Shown here: one piece after another, positions 33,532-43,028 of the stretch
Numbering within the stretch: the stretch's first letter is position 1
Layout of the letters: every line of letters starts with the position of its first letter
NCBI RefSeq assembly: GCF_019635515.1
Contig: NZ_JAHBZI010000001.1
Span: 1,178,001 to 1,242,000 of the forward strand
Source of the DNA: Sphingomonas sp.
Lineage (GTDB): Bacteria; Pseudomonadota; Alphaproteobacteria; Sphingomonadales; Sphingomonadaceae
DNA length: 64,000 nt
Reading direction: 5' to 3'
Notes under the pieces: generated by a model
Database searches by the model: none
Told to the model about the DNA's origin: nothing
What the model saw: only the letters and a program-made list of their open reading frames with translations
Program-made: the position numbers and the translations under genes

Positions 33532-34923
33532 ATGAAGCCATGGAGCCTAGCGCTCGCGCTTGCCGCCACCGCGCTGTCCACGCCCGCTTTTGCGCAGGCG
33601 GCCAAGCCGGCGGCCGCCAAGTTGAATGTCGATCACCGCTATTTCACGCTGCCCAACGGCTTGCGCGTCGTCCTCGCCAAGGACAATATCGCGCCGACGG
33701 TCACGGTCGCGGTCTATTATGGCATCGGCTTCCGCGTCGAGCCCAAGGAGCGCACCGGCTTCGCGCATCTGTTCGAGCATCTGATGTTTCAGGGATCGAA
33801 GCATGCGCCCAAGGGCGTGTTCGACAAGACGATCACCAATTCGGGCGGGATCAACAACGGCTCGACCCGCTTCGATTTCACCAATTATTACGAGATCGTC
33901 CCCTCGGGCGCGCTCGAGCGGATGCTGTGGCTCGAGGCCGATCGCATGGCCAATCCGGTGATCGACGATGTCGTGCTCAAGAACCAGCAGGGTGTGGTCG
34001 GCAACGAGGTCAAGGTCAACGTCCTCAACCAGCCGTACAGCACCTGGCCGTGGATCGACCTGCCGATGCTGGCCAACACCAATTGGTATAACAGCCACAA
34101 TTTCTACGGCGATCTCAAGGAGATCGAAGCGGCGACGGTGCCCGACGCCAAGACCTTCTCCGAGCAATTCTACCGCCCGTCGAACGCGGTGCTGCTGATC
34201 GCCGGCGATATCGATTACGACGCCACCAAGGCGATGATCGAGAAGTATTTCGGACCGATCGCCAAGAAGCCCGCGGTGGTCCAGCCCGACATTTCCGAGC
34301 CGCGCCAGACCGCGGAGAAGTTCAAGAGCCGCATCGATGCGCTCGCGCCCAAGCCGGGCTATGCGGCCGGCTATCACGTGCCGGCGCGCGGCACGCCCGA
34401 ATGGTATGCGATGGGCCTGATCGACCAGATGCTGCTGCAGGGCGATGACAGCCGGCTCTTCACCAAGCTCGTCCAGGAAACCGGCATCACCGGCGAAGTC
34501 AGCGGGGGGATCAACGGCGATCTCGGCGACATGTTCGACTATAAGGGGCCGATGCTGTGGAGCTTCAGCTTCACCCATGACCCGACGCACACAACCGCCC
34601 AGATCACCAAGGCGGTCGATGAAGTGATCGAGAAGCTGCGCACCACCCGCGTCTCGCAGGAGGAGCTCAACCGCGCACGCACCAAGATGCGATCGGACCT
34701 GTACGGCACGATCGACGGGGGCGGGCGGATCGGCCTGGTCAACCTGCTCGCCGCCTATGCGTTGTTCGATAATGATCCCGGCGCGGTCAACCGCATCGAG
34801 GACGGATTCGCTAAGGTCACCCCGGAGCTGATCCAGAAGACCGCGCAGGAATATCTGCGCCCCACCAATCGCTCGGTCTATGTGATCGAACCCGGCGCCG
34901 CGGCGTCGAAGGGAGGCAAATGA
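33532..34923 (+). CDS. M16-family zinc peptidase (active subunit)
   Basis: 463-residue exported insulinase-type peptidase. Signal peptide to AFA, then the inverted zinc motif HLFEHLMF (HxxEH) with a second Glu about 77 residues later in NEVKVN. It shows family features such as RTGFAHLFEH, GGINNGSTRFD and a C-terminal half that binds the partner. Two-gene M16 pairs usually make a heterodimer in which this subunit carries the metal. A CGGAG ribosome-binding site precedes the ATG at 33532. The stop overlaps the next gene's start. Confidence 0.93.
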   Translation: MKPWSLALALAATALSTPAFAQAAKPAAAKLNVDHRYFTLPNGLRVVLAKDNIAPTVTVAVYYGIGFRVEPKERTGFAHLFEHLMFQGSKHAPKGVFDKTITNSGGINNGSTRFDFTNYYEIVPSGALERMLWLEADRMANPVIDDVVLKNQQGVVGNEVKVNVLNQPYSTWPWIDLPMLANTNWYNSHNFYGDLKEIEAATVPDAKTFSEQFYRPSNAVLLIAGDIDYDATKAMIEKYFGPIAKKPAVVQPDISEPRQTAEKFKSRIDALAPKPGYAAGYHVPARGTPEWYAMGLIDQMLLQGDDSRLFTKLVQETGITGEVSGGINGDLGDMFDYKGPMLWSFSFTHDPTHTTAQITKAVDEVIEKLRTTRVSQEELNRARTKMRSDLYGTIDGGGRIGLVNLLAAYALFDNDPGAVNRIEDGFAKVTPELIQKTAQEYLRPTNRSVYVIEPGAAASKGGK

Positions 34924-36332
34924 TGAAGCGCGCGCTTCTGCTCACCGCGGCGCTGTTCGCCGTCACGCCGGCGCTCGCGCAGGACAATTTCCCGCCGGCG
35001 CCGCCGATCTCCGACCCCAAGCCGTTCAAGCTGCCGGCGACCGAGACTTATACGCTGCCAAACGGCATGATGGTCACGCTGGTGCCCTATGGCATCGCTC
35101 CCAAGGTTGTCGTCTCGCTGCGCATCCGCGCCGGCAACGCCACCGAGGGCGACGATACCTGGCTTGGCGACCTGACCGGCGCGATGATGAAGGAAGGGGC
35201 GGGCGGCAAGTCCGCCGGCCAGCTCGCGACCGCCGCCGCCAGCATGGGCGGCGATCTCAATGTTGGTGTCGGCCAGCAGACCACCCAGATCACGATGAAC
35301 GTGCTGTCCGAATATGCGCCCGATGCGATCGCGCTGATCGGCGATGTCGCGATCCGGCCCGATCTGCCCGCCGCTGAACTGGGCCGGGTCAAGGCCAATC
35401 TCGGACGCCAGCTCTCGCAGGCGCTCGCCCAGCCGGGCACGCTTGCGGACATCGCGCTGGCCCGCACCATCTACGGCCCCGATCATGTCTATGGCCGGAT
35501 CGTGCCGAGCCAGGCCCAGCTGGCCGGTTACACGATCGATCAGGTCAAGGCGTTCCATGCGGGCCAGTTCGGCGCCAGACGCGCGCATATCTATATCGCC
35601 GGCAAGTTCGATCCCGTCACGGTCAAGGCGGCGCTGGATAAAGCCTTTGCCGGCTGGGCGGCCGGTCCCGAGCCGCTCAAGATCGCCGCACCGCATCAGA
35701 CCGGCCCGAAGGTAGTGCTGGTCGATCGGCCCGATGCGCCGCAAACGACGCTGCGCCTGTCGTTCGACGCGCAGCTGGCCGGCAGCGAGCTCGACATCCC
35801 GCAGCGTGTCACCAACTCGCTGCTCGGCGGTGCCTTCTCGTCGCGCATCACCACCAATATCCGCGAGGACAAGGGCTATACCTATTCGCCGAGATCGGGC
35901 GTTTCGCTGACTCCGGACGACGCGCTGTGGACCTTCCAGGCCGATGTCACCACCGCCCAGACCGGTGCGGCGCTGACCGAGGTGTTCAAGGAAATCCGGC
36001 GGATGCAGAACGAGCCGGTGCCCGAAGTCGAATCCAAGGGCATCCGCACCTATATGGCCGGGCTGTTCTCGATCCAGAACTCGACCTCGGGCGCGGTAGT
36101 CGGCACGCTGGCGACGCGCGATCTGCTCGGCCTGCCTGCCGACTGGACCGACCGTTATGTGCCGGCGGTGCTGGCGGTCGAGCCGGACCAGATGATGGCG
36201 TTCGCCAAGTCGGGTTATCCGCTCGATAAGATGACGCTGGTGGTGGTGGGCGACCTCAAGACGGTTGTACCGCAATTGAAGGCGCTGCCGGAGCTCGCGA
36301 ACCTGCCGACGACGACGGTGACGGTTCCCTAA
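34920..36332 (+). CDS. M16-family peptidase, inactive partner subunit
   Basis: 470-residue exported homologue of the preceding gene. Signal peptide to ALA. The HxxEH zinc motif is absent: the matching region reads LTGAMMKEGAGGKSAG. The C-terminal part keeps the substrate-contact arginine/tyrosine-type motif (NIREDKGYTYSPRSG). This is the usual non-catalytic partner of a heterodimeric M16 peptidase. ATG at 34920 or 34923; the first overlaps the upstream stop (ATGATGA). Followed by a REP-like sequence rather than a clear T-rich terminator. Confidence 0.92.
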   Translation: MMKRALLLTAALFAVTPALAQDNFPPAPPISDPKPFKLPATETYTLPNGMMVTLVPYGIAPKVVVSLRIRAGNATEGDDTWLGDLTGAMMKEGAGGKSAGQLATAAASMGGDLNVGVGQQTTQITMNVLSEYAPDAIALIGDVAIRPDLPAAELGRVKANLGRQLSQALAQPGTLADIALARTIYGPDHVYGRIVPSQAQLAGYTIDQVKAFHAGQFGARRAHIYIAGKFDPVTVKAALDKAFAGWAAGPEPLKIAAPHQTGPKVVLVDRPDAPQTTLRLSFDAQLAGSELDIPQRVTNSLLGGAFSSRITTNIREDKGYTYSPRSGVSLTPDDALWTFQADVTTAQTGAALTEVFKEIRRMQNEPVPEVESKGIRTYMAGLFSIQNSTSGAVVGTLATRDLLGLPADWTDRYVPAVLAVEPDQMMAFAKSGYPLDKMTLVVVGDLKTVVPQLKALPELANLPTTTVTVP

Positions 36333-36337
36333 ATTCC

Positions 36338-36400
36338 GTTACCCCCGCGCAAGTGGGGACCCAGGGTAACGAGCGAAACGGGTCCCCGCGTGCGCGGGGA
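36338..36400. repeat. REP-like palindromic intergenic repeat
   Basis: Two nested palindromes in the gap between convergent genes: GTTACCC (36338-36344) with GGGTAAC (36364-36370), and TCCCCGCG (36383-36390) with CGCGGGGA (36393-36400). The 'CCCCGCG..CGCGGGGATGAC' form resembles repeats widespread between genes in alphaproteobacteria. It may also end transcription from both sides. Confidence 0.6.
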
Positions 36401-36406
36401 TGACGA

Positions 36407-38431
36407 CTATTTCTTCGGCGCCACGCTGAGCAGGGTTTGTTTGAGCTGCGGATAGAGCCGGTCATTGCCGAGGCCGGAGATATGATCGCCGTCGAAGAAC
36501 AAAGGCCGTCCCCCGGGCAGTGCTTCGCAGCGGTCGTCCGGGCACAACGCCGGTAGCGGATCCCATAACGTGAGCCCCGGCACCTGCGCCGCCAGACCGC
36601 TCATCGCCCGCATCACCTTGCGGCGCTGTTCGAGCATGTCGATGCGCGTGACGCTGAGGCCGTGACAGATCGGGTTGGTGCGGTTGAACCAGTCGGCGCA
36701 GCGGAAGGTCGGGCTGGGGAATAACGGCTTGGGCGCCTCCAGCACCAGCCTGATCCCGCCGGCGCCGAGCTGGCTCAGCAATTGCCGCGCTTCCTCGATC
36801 GCGGCTTCGGTCACGACATCGCCGACCGCTCCGACCGCGTCGCGGTCGCCCTCGAACTGGTTGGTGCGCCGGGTCAGGCGCAGGCCGGGCAGGAACACGA
36901 TATCGCCGGGCTTCGCCTTGCTGCGGATATCGGCGAGCACGCCGTCATAGAAAGCCGCACAGCGCGGGCGCGAGGCGTGGCTTTCGATCAGCTTGAGATA
37001 GGGGCAACCCGGCTTGAAATAGAGCCGCACGGGTACGCCGAGATCGGCGGCAAGCTGGCGGAGCGCCGGGGTGTAGGCGACGCCGTGTGAGTCCGCCGGC
37101 ACGAACAGGGTGAAGCCGGCGGCTGGCGTGGTGCAGCCGCTCGGTGTCCACACATCGGTCTGGCCGCCGCCGACCTTCTCGCGCGTGGCGGTCACCGTGC
37201 AGTGGCGCAGCGCGGGATCGAGCGGCCGGTCTGGATCGGCGTACCAGGCATGGCGGTCGCCGGTCACGCTGAGGGTGATGCGGTCGTGCGCCGCGAACAG
37301 AGCATGTCCGCCCAGCGCCGCGACGACCACCGCCGCCGACACGCTCGCGACCACGTGGCCGCGTGGCGCCGCCTTGATCCGCCGGGCGTTGCGCAGCGGT
37401 TTCTCGACGAGGAAATAGGACAGCACCGCCAGCACGACGGCGATGGCCAGCGCCGTGAGCTGGAGGTTCAGCGTGTGCAGGCCGCTGGTCCAGCGGAACA
37501 GTACGAACACCGGCCAGTGCCACAGATAAAGCGAGTAGGAGAGCAGCCCGACTGCGACCATCGGCCGGCTGCCGAGCGCGCGCGAGGCGCGGCCGGCGCA
37601 GATCGTGGCGATCAGCCCGGCGGTACCCAGCACCGGCAACAGCGCGAACGGGAAGGGGAAAAGCGGCCCCTCCGAGATCGCCAGGCCGGCGGCGATCAGC
37701 AGCGCCGATACCGGTCCCAACCACTTCTGCCGCTGTGCCCAGCCCAGCCAGCGAGTGCGTGTCAGGCACAACAGCATGCCGACGCCCAGCTCCCAGAAGC
37801 GCGAGAAGATCAGGTAGAAGGCGAATTTGGGCGCAGTGAATGCAAGTATCGCGCAGATCAGTAGCGAGATCGCGGTGAGGGTCGCCACCCAACGCACCGC
37901 CTTCGCGCCCGAATGCAGCTTCTGGTGCCAGTAGAGCAGCAGCGGGAAGAGCAGATAGAATTGCTCCTCGACTCCCAGCGACCAGGTGTGGGTGAACGGG
38001 TTGTACGCCGCCTGCGGCCCGAAGTAGGTCTCCGTGTCGGTCGCCAGTACGACGTTGCTGAGGCCGAAAAAGGCGAAGCGTCCGACCTGGGCCAGCGAAT
38101 TGCTCAGCCATGCCTGCGGAATAAAGAGCTGTGCCGCGAGGATCGCGGCGAGCAGCATCGCCACCAGCGCCGGCATGATCCGCATCAGCCGCCGCGCATA
38201 GAACCATTTGGCGAGCTGGCCGAGGCTGTCGAATTGCCGCCCGAGCAGCGAGGCGGTGACGACGAAACCGGAGATCACGAAGAAGATATCGACCCCGGTG
38301 AATCCGCCCGGCAGCAGTTTGGGCCAGAGGTGGAAGAGGATCACCGAGACCACCGCCACCGCGCGCAGTCCGTCGATCGCGGGGATATAGCCGATCCGTT
38401 CGGAGGGGTGCGCGCCGTCTGCCATCGCCAT
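36407..38431 (-). CDS. Acyltransferase-3 (OafA/YrhL-type) with SGNH domain
   Basis: 674-residue inner-membrane acyltransferase. The N-terminal acyltransferase-3 domain has about ten helices (residues about 15-365), with IPAIDGLRAVAVVSVILFH, GVDIFFVISGFV and the conserved RRLMRIMPAL and WSLGVEEQFYLLFPLLL. The C-terminal SGNH-type domain (about 430-674) shows FVPADSHGV (Ser block) and FDGDHISGLG (DxxH). Such proteins O-acylate surface polysaccharides or lipids in the periplasm. It starts at 38431 (MAMADGAHP); the ATG at 38425 is also possible. Both neighbouring genes are on the opposite strand, so it is probably transcribed alone. Confidence 0.9.
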   Translation of the reverse strand: MAMADGAHPSERIGYIPAIDGLRAVAVVSVILFHLWPKLLPGGFTGVDIFFVISGFVVTASLLGRQFDSLGQLAKWFYARRLMRIMPALVAMLLAAILAAQLFIPQAWLSNSLAQVGRFAFFGLSNVVLATDTETYFGPQAAYNPFTHTWSLGVEEQFYLLFPLLLYWHQKLHSGAKAVRWVATLTAISLLICAILAFTAPKFAFYLIFSRFWELGVGMLLCLTRTRWLGWAQRQKWLGPVSALLIAAGLAISEGPLFPFPFALLPVLGTAGLIATICAGRASRALGSRPMVAVGLLSYSLYLWHWPVFVLFRWTSGLHTLNLQLTALAIAVVLAVLSYFLVEKPLRNARRIKAAPRGHVVASVSAAVVVAALGGHALFAAHDRITLSVTGDRHAWYADPDRPLDPALRHCTVTATREKVGGGQTDVWTPSGCTTPAAGFTLFVPADSHGVAYTPALRQLAADLGVPVRLYFKPGCPYLKLIESHASRPRCAAFYDGVLADIRSKAKPGDIVFLPGLRLTRRTNQFEGDRDAVGAVGDVVTEAAIEEARQLLSQLGAGGIRLVLEAPKPLFPSPTFRCADWFNRTNPICHGLSVTRIDMLEQRRKVMRAMSGLAAQVPGLTLWDPLPALCPDDRCEALPGGRPLFFDGDHISGLGNDRLYPQLKQTLLSVAPKK

Positions 38432-38543
38432 GCTCTAGGGTAGCGGTCCCGGCCCGACAATCCGCCCCACAGGCGCGGCGAGCCGAACGGAGAAGCCGGA
38501 AATGTGCAGTTTCAATTCATTTTCGCCGCGCTAGGCCGGTCGG

Positions 38544-39686
38544 GTGCATGCGGGGGAATATCTGCCGGGTCTGATCGCCTCCATGGCGGCGCTGCCGGCG
38601 CTCGCCCAGCAAACGGCGCCGACGCCGGCCCCTACGCCGCGCGTGCAGATCCCGCCGCCGACGATCACGACCATTCCCGGTGTGATCCCCGAACGATTCA
38701 GCATCGCCCCACCCAGCGCGACGCCGACTCCGACGCCTGCGCCGTCTCCCACGCCTGCGCCGTCTCCCACGCCGACACCCGCTCCGGCCACCGTCGCGAC
38801 ATCGGCACCGCGCACGGCTGCGCCGGCGCAGACCCGCCCCACGCCCGCGCCGGAAATCGCACAACCGCAGCCGGCGCCGATGGCTTCCCCCACCGCCGCG
38901 CCGATCGCACCGCAGCCGGCACCGGTGCAACCGCCAGCCGCTGCTTCGCCAATGCCCGTGCAGATAACCCCGCCCGCGCCCACGCCGGCATCACCGCCAT
39001 GGCTATGGGCGTTGCTTGGCGCGGGCGGGACCGCCGCGATCGGATTGGCGGGCTGGCTGTTCCTGCGGCGCAGACGCCCGGCGGAAGAGAAATTCGTCGC
39101 CGCACCCGAGCCGATCGCTGCCGCCCCGCCGCCGCCCGTTCGCGGTCCGAGCCCCGCTCCGCTCGCGCCGCCGCCAGCGCCGGTCGCGTCCGATCCGTTC
39201 GAGATCGCGCTTCAGCCGATGCGGATCGAGATCGACGAGCGCGAGGTGGTGATCGAGTTCGAGATGACGATCGCCAACAAAACAATGACCAGCGCCGATG
39301 CGGTGCGGCTGGCGCTGGTCGCGCTCAGCGCCAGCCCGCAGCAGGATGCCCAGCTCGCCGCGTTTCAGGGCGGTTCGCAGCTGATGCCATCGGGGGAGCC
39401 CTTCGATCTCGCGGCGGGCGGGGGCGCGCGGATGCCGATCCAGCTCGTCATGCCGCGTGAGGTGGTCCATGTCGTCGATGTCGGCGGCCGCCCGATGTTC
39501 GTGCCGATCGTCGCGATCGATGTGCGCTGGCGCGGCGGGCTGAGCATCAAGCGGTTCGCCGCCAGCTTCATGATCGGCGGGGCGGGGCAGGGCGGCAAGC
39601 TTGCCCCGATCTGGCTGGACCGGGGCCAGCCGCGCGGGCCCTTCGCGGCCAGCCGTTACGTGCCCGCGGCCGCAGTGGCTGCCTGA
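38544..39686 (+). CDS. Pro/Ala-rich tethered protein of unknown function (paralogue of the gene at 29103)
   Basis: 380 residues from the GTG at 38544, the only start after the in-frame TAG at 38532. Short hydrophobic N-terminus ending ALA-Q, about 125 residues of Pro/Ala/Thr (with PTPAPSPTPAPS from a tandem 18-bp DNA repeat), then a membrane helix (WLWALLGAGGTAAIGLAGWLF) followed by RRRR. A Pro-rich linker leads to a C-terminal domain (FEIALQPMRIEIDEREVVIE, FEMTIANKTMTSADAVRL). The order and the C-terminal pattern match the 29103 gene. The weak N-terminal charge makes signal cleavage uncertain. Its terminator is shared with convergent rplL. Confidence 0.72.
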   Translation: MHAGEYLPGLIASMAALPALAQQTAPTPAPTPRVQIPPPTITTIPGVIPERFSIAPPSATPTPTPAPSPTPAPSPTPTPAPATVATSAPRTAAPAQTRPTPAPEIAQPQPAPMASPTAAPIAPQPAPVQPPAAASPMPVQITPPAPTPASPPWLWALLGAGGTAAIGLAGWLFLRRRRPAEEKFVAAPEPIAAAPPPPVRGPSPAPLAPPPAPVASDPFEIALQPMRIEIDEREVVIEFEMTIANKTMTSADAVRLALVALSASPQQDAQLAAFQGGSQLMPSGEPFDLAAGGGARMPIQLVMPREVVHVVDVGGRPMFVPIVAIDVRWRGGLSIKRFAASFMIGGAGQGGKLAPIWLDRGQPRGPFAASRYVPAAAVAA

Positions 39687-39694
39687 CAAAGAAA

Positions 39695-39722
39695 AAAGGG
39701 CGGCCCCGAAGGACCGCCCTTT
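39695..39722. terminator. Bidirectional terminator between the 38544 gene and rplL
   Basis: AAAAGGGCGG and CCGCCCTTT form a GC-rich stem around CCCCGAAGGA. A-runs flank the left side and T-residues the right, so it can end transcription from both convergent genes. Confidence 0.8.
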
Positions 39723-39751
39723 CCCTGTTTCTGTCGCCGAAGCGAAGAAGC

Positions 39752-40132
39752 TTACTTGAGTTCGACGGTCGCGCCGGCTTCCTCGAGCTGCTTCTTGATC
39801 TTCTCGGCTTCGTCCTTGTTGACGCCTTCCTTGACGGCCTTGGGAGCCGACTCGACCAGGGTCTTGGCTTCGGTCAGGCCCAGGCCGGTGATGGCGCGGA
39901 CTTCCTTGATGACGTTGATCTTCTTGCCACCGTCGCCGGTGAGGATCACGTCGAATTCGTCCTTGGCTTCTTCGGCCGGAGCCGCGCCGCCGGCGCCGCC
40001 AGCAGCCGGAGCAGCGGCAACAGCCGCGGCAGCCGAAACGCCCCACTTCTCTTCGAGAAGCTTCGAAAGCTCAGCGGCCTCGAGGACGGTGAGAGCCGAA
40101 AGGTCGTCAACGATCTTGTTCAGGTCAGCCAT
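39752..40132 (-). CDS. rplL: 50S ribosomal protein L7/L12
   Basis: 126-residue ribosomal stalk protein. N-terminal dimerisation segment ([21 protein letters not shown]), Ala/Gly hinge, and the C-terminal factor-binding domain ([32 protein letters not shown]). It recruits elongation factors. The ATG at 40132 has GGAG 9 bases upstream; an in-frame ATG at 40144 would add four residues. It lies 51 bp downstream of rplJ in the same operon and is followed by a terminator. Confidence 0.98.
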   Translation of the reverse strand: MADLNKIVDDLSALTVLEAAELSKLLEEKWGVSAAAAVAAAPAAGGAGGAAPAEEAKDEFDVILTGDGGKKINVIKEVRAITGLGLTEAKTLVESAPKAVKEGVNKDEAEKIKKQLEEAGATVELK

Positions 40133-40183
40133 GATAAACTCCATTTAATTCAATTTGTTGAAAACGAAATCTCGAAACAAAAC

Positions 40184-40699
40184 TTACGCGGCTTCCTTCT
40201 CGGCATGGGCCGAGAGGACGCGGGCGATCTGCGCGGCCGGAGCCTGCGTGATCGTGGCGAGCTTGGTCGCCGGGGCAACCAGCAGGCCAACGAGCTTGGC
40301 ACGCAGCTCGTCGAGCGAGGGCAGCGAGGCCAGAGCCTTCACGCCGTTCGCGTCGAGCGCCTGGGCACCCATCGCACCGCCGACGATCTCGAACTTGTCG
40401 GTCGTCTTGGCGAAATCGATCGCAACCTTGGCAGCGGCGACCGGATCGATCGACGACGCAAGGCCGACCGGACCAACCAGTAGCTCGCCGAGCGAGCCAT
40501 AGTCGGTGCCGTCCAGGGCGATCTTGGCAAGCTTGTTCTTCGAGACCTTGTAGGTCGCGCCGGCTTCACGCATCTTGTTGCGCAGGACGGTCGACTGGGC
40601 GACGGTCATGCCGAGATTGCGGGTGACAACCACCACGCCGACCTCGTTGAAGGTTGCGTTCAGTTCGGCGACGGCTTCGGCCTTTTGAGCACGATCCAT
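40184..40699 (-). CDS. rplJ: 50S ribosomal protein L10
   Basis: 171-residue stalk-base protein that binds 23S rRNA and anchors L7/L12 dimers. Typical start [17 protein letters not shown], then [21 protein letters not shown] and the C-terminal helix for L12 binding. ATG at 40699 with GAGGAGA upstream. In other bacteria L10 represses its own operon by binding the mRNA leader; a structured leader of about 214 nt is visible here. Confidence 0.98.
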   Translation of the reverse strand: MDRAQKAEAVAELNATFNEVGVVVVTRNLGMTVAQSTVLRNKMREAGATYKVSKNKLAKIALDGTDYGSLGELLVGPVGLASSIDPVAAAKVAIDFAKTTDKFEIVGGAMGAQALDANGVKALASLPSLDELRAKLVGLLVAPATKLATITQAPAAQIARVLSAHAEKEAA

Positions 40700-40748
40700 G
40701 CCATTCTCCTCATATGAGCCTCCCTTGCGGGAAACCCGGTTCACATCT

Positions 40749-40894
40749 GTCCGAGGGAGCATGATCGTCGCGGCCGGGAATGGACCCGGGCATGACCCGA
40801 ACGCGCTGACACGGCAGCGGGATCGGTGAAAAATCTGTCCCCGTCTTGGCTGGAAATTAAGACCGGCAAATCCCGGTCACCAACTGTCTCGGAC
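40749..40894 (-). promoter_or_regulatory. Putative L10 mRNA leader of the rplJL operon
   Basis: In the rplJ 5' leader, GTCCGAG (plus-strand complement at 40888-40894) can pair with CTCGGAC (complement at 40749-40755) to close a domain of about 145 nt. Inside are smaller hairpins, for example around the GACCGGGATTTGCCGGTC segment. The position and size fit an autoregulatory L10-binding leader. No covariation could be tested. Confidence 0.5.
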
Positions 40895-40920
40895 GGTTTC
40901 CTCCCGAAGGAGGAGGCGCG

Positions 40921-40948
40921 CACATAGCCGATTTCGCAGCCAAGTCAA
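40921..40948 (-). promoter_or_regulatory. Candidate sigma70 promoter of rplJL
   Basis: On the minus strand TTGACT (40948-40943), a 16-bp spacer and TATGTG (40926-40921). It lies just past the stop of the TonB-receptor gene, so rplJL has its own start. Confidence 0.6.
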
Positions 40949-40955
40949 CGCCGCC

Positions 40956-43028
40956 TCAGAGCCGGCCCTTCACCGACAGCGTGAAGATCGGGCCGATCGT
41001 GGTGTTCTGGCTCTCGTTGAATGCCACCGGGCTGCGGTCGCGATAACCGGTATAGACGGTCCGGTCGAATTTGTGGCGCCCGCCGAGCACATTGCCTGCG
41101 GTCGCGCGGACCGTCAGCCCGAGCAGGTTCTTGTGCTCGAGATAGACGCTGGCGAACACCGGTCCTTCCCAACCGCGCCCGACCTCGGTGAGGAAATAGG
41201 TCTTGCTGACATGGTTGAGGCTGGCGGCGGCGCCCCAGGCGATCGGACTGTTCGGGATATCGTGGCGAAGCGCGACACTGCCGAAATAGTCGTTCTCGCC
41301 GCTGATCGGGCGGTTCACGCCGGTCAGCGGATCGCGGACGCTGGTCTTGATGACGGCGACACGGGCATCGAGCTTGGCGCCTTTCCAGCCGATCGGGTCG
41401 AACTGGATGGTGCTGGTCGATTCAATCCCGAAGCGGGTCGCGCGCGGCAGATTGCCGATCGCCTCGCCATTGGTGCCGACCGGGATGATGTCGACAATGT
41501 CGTCGATGCGATGGGCGTAGAGCTTGAGCCGGGTCTTGCCCCATGCACCGAGCGCGCGGCCGATTTCGCCCTCGATCTGCCAGCTTTGCGGCGGCACCAG
41601 ATCGGGGTTGCCGGAATTGGTGCGCTCCTGCGTCAGATTGGGTTGGGCGAGGAAGTCGTAGAAGCTGATCTGCCCCACGCTGCGGCTGATCTTGAGGCTG
41701 GTGTCCCAGCCCGCCGCGGGGCGCCAGGCGAGCGAGGCGCTGCCCTTGGGGCGGAAGAAATTGCGCGCCGGCAGATTGCCGTCGATCCGCTCCAGCTTCG
41801 AGATCTCGGCGCCACCCGCCAATTGCAGATCGAGCGAAGAGGAGAGGGGACGGCTAAGGCTGGCGATCGCCTCGTAGCGATGCTCGACGACCGCGCCGCT
41901 GCCTTCGGGATAGGGCACTTCGGCAAAGGCGCCGGCGGGCGACAGCAGATAGAGCCGCCCGATCTGCGAGAGCCGGTTGACCGCCTGCTCGACCGAGACC
42001 TGCCAATTGTTCGATCCGCCCTTCCAGCCATATTCGCCGCGCAGCACCGTTTCGCCGATCCGCGCGTCGCGGAAGAACAGCGTTCCGTCATCGGCTGCGC
42101 CGCTGGCATAGGCGGTGCGCTGGGTGCTGTAGGTCGGCTCATGTTCGTAATGCCTGACGCCGATCAGCTTGAGCCGTCCTGGCCCCAGCGAGAACTCATA
42201 GTCGCCATTGAGGTCGAACATATAGCCTTGCTGCGTCTGGGTCGTCCCGCGGATGCGGTCGTCGCCGTTCGGGCGGGTGCGGTATTCCTTGTTCCCGAAC
42301 GCATACCAATAGGGTCCATAGCGCACCGAGAGGTTGGCGACCGAATCGTCGGGCCCGTCGATCTTGAAGCGCGCGGTCAGCCACGGCTGGTCGAAATCCG
42401 AATAGAGGTTGAAGTCGCGACGCTCGATCAGCGCGCCCGCGGCATCGGTGATCGTCACATAGGGCCCGCCATGCGCGCCGCGATTGCCCTGGTTCTCGAT
42501 CGAGAGGGTGTAGTCCACCGGCCCGGTCTTGCCGTTGTAGCTGATCGATCCGCGGAAGAGATTGGGGTGCGCATAGAGTGGGCGAAATTCGGGCCGCCAT
42601 TCGAACTGGCCGCTCGACGCGCCGCCTTGCCGCAGCACGACGTTGGCGACTTGGCCCGAAAGCCCCGAAATCCCTACTTGCGCCGCATCGACCAGCTCGA
42701 TCCGCTCGACCTGCGCCGCAGGGGTACGCTGCAGCCGTCCAGCGGCGCCGCCCGATTTGTCGGCGACGCGCTGGCCGTCGATCAGGATGTTCTCCGATGC
42801 CTGGCCCAGTCCGCGATCGCCACTGGCGGTGCGGATCGTGAAGCCGGGCAACTGGGTCAGCATGTCATAGCCGGTCTTGGGCGCGAAGCGGGCGAAGTCG
42901 GCGGGGACGAACACGCGCCGGGTGGCATCGGGCGTTGCTTCGGGTGGAGGAGGAGTTGTCGGCGCCTCCTGCGCGGCCAGCGGCGCCGCAACGCAAGCAA
43001 GCACACATCCCGCAACCACTACCCGCAT
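40956..43028 (-). CDS. TonB-dependent outer-membrane receptor
   Basis: 690-residue outer-membrane protein. Signal peptide to LAA, then a plug domain (about 40-135: FVPADFARFAPKTGYDMLTQ, GQASENILIDGQRVADKSGG, VERIELVDAAQ) and a beta-barrel to the end (VKGRL). It would import a ligand with TonB energy; the substrate is not recognisable. No classical TonB box is obvious. There is no transporter or regulator for the ligand next to it. It lies on the minus strand between the 593-residue pseudo-peptidase-like gene and rplJ. Confidence 0.88.
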   Translation of the reverse strand: MRVVVAGCVLACVAAPLAAQEAPTTPPPPEATPDATRRVFVPADFARFAPKTGYDMLTQLPGFTIRTASGDRGLGQASENILIDGQRVADKSGGAAGRLQRTPAAQVERIELVDAAQVGISGLSGQVANVVLRQGGASSGQFEWRPEFRPLYAHPNLFRGSISYNGKTGPVDYTLSIENQGNRGAHGGPYVTITDAAGALIERRDFNLYSDFDQPWLTARFKIDGPDDSVANLSVRYGPYWYAFGNKEYRTRPNGDDRIRGTTQTQQGYMFDLNGDYEFSLGPGRLKLIGVRHYEHEPTYSTQRTAYASGAADDGTLFFRDARIGETVLRGEYGWKGGSNNWQVSVEQAVNRLSQIGRLYLLSPAGAFAEVPYPEGSGAVVEHRYEAIASLSRPLSSSLDLQLAGGAEISKLERIDGNLPARNFFRPKGSASLAWRPAAGWDTSLKISRSVGQISFYDFLAQPNLTQERTNSGNPDLVPPQSWQIEGEIGRALGAWGKTRLKLYAHRIDDIVDIIPVGTNGEAIGNLPRATRFGIESTSTIQFDPIGWKGAKLDARVAVIKTSVRDPLTGVNRPISGENDYFGSVALRHDIPNSPIAWGAAASLNHVSKTYFLTEVGRGWEGPVFASVYLEHKNLLGLTVRATAGNVLGGRHKFDRTVYTGYRDRSPVAFNESQNTTIGPIFTLSVKGRL

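Noticed and set aside
38700..38790. Tandem DNA repeat (18-bp unit)
   Set aside because: It encodes the Pro-Thr-Ala-Ser low-complexity arm of the 38544 protein and is explained as coding microsatellite drift, not a separate element.
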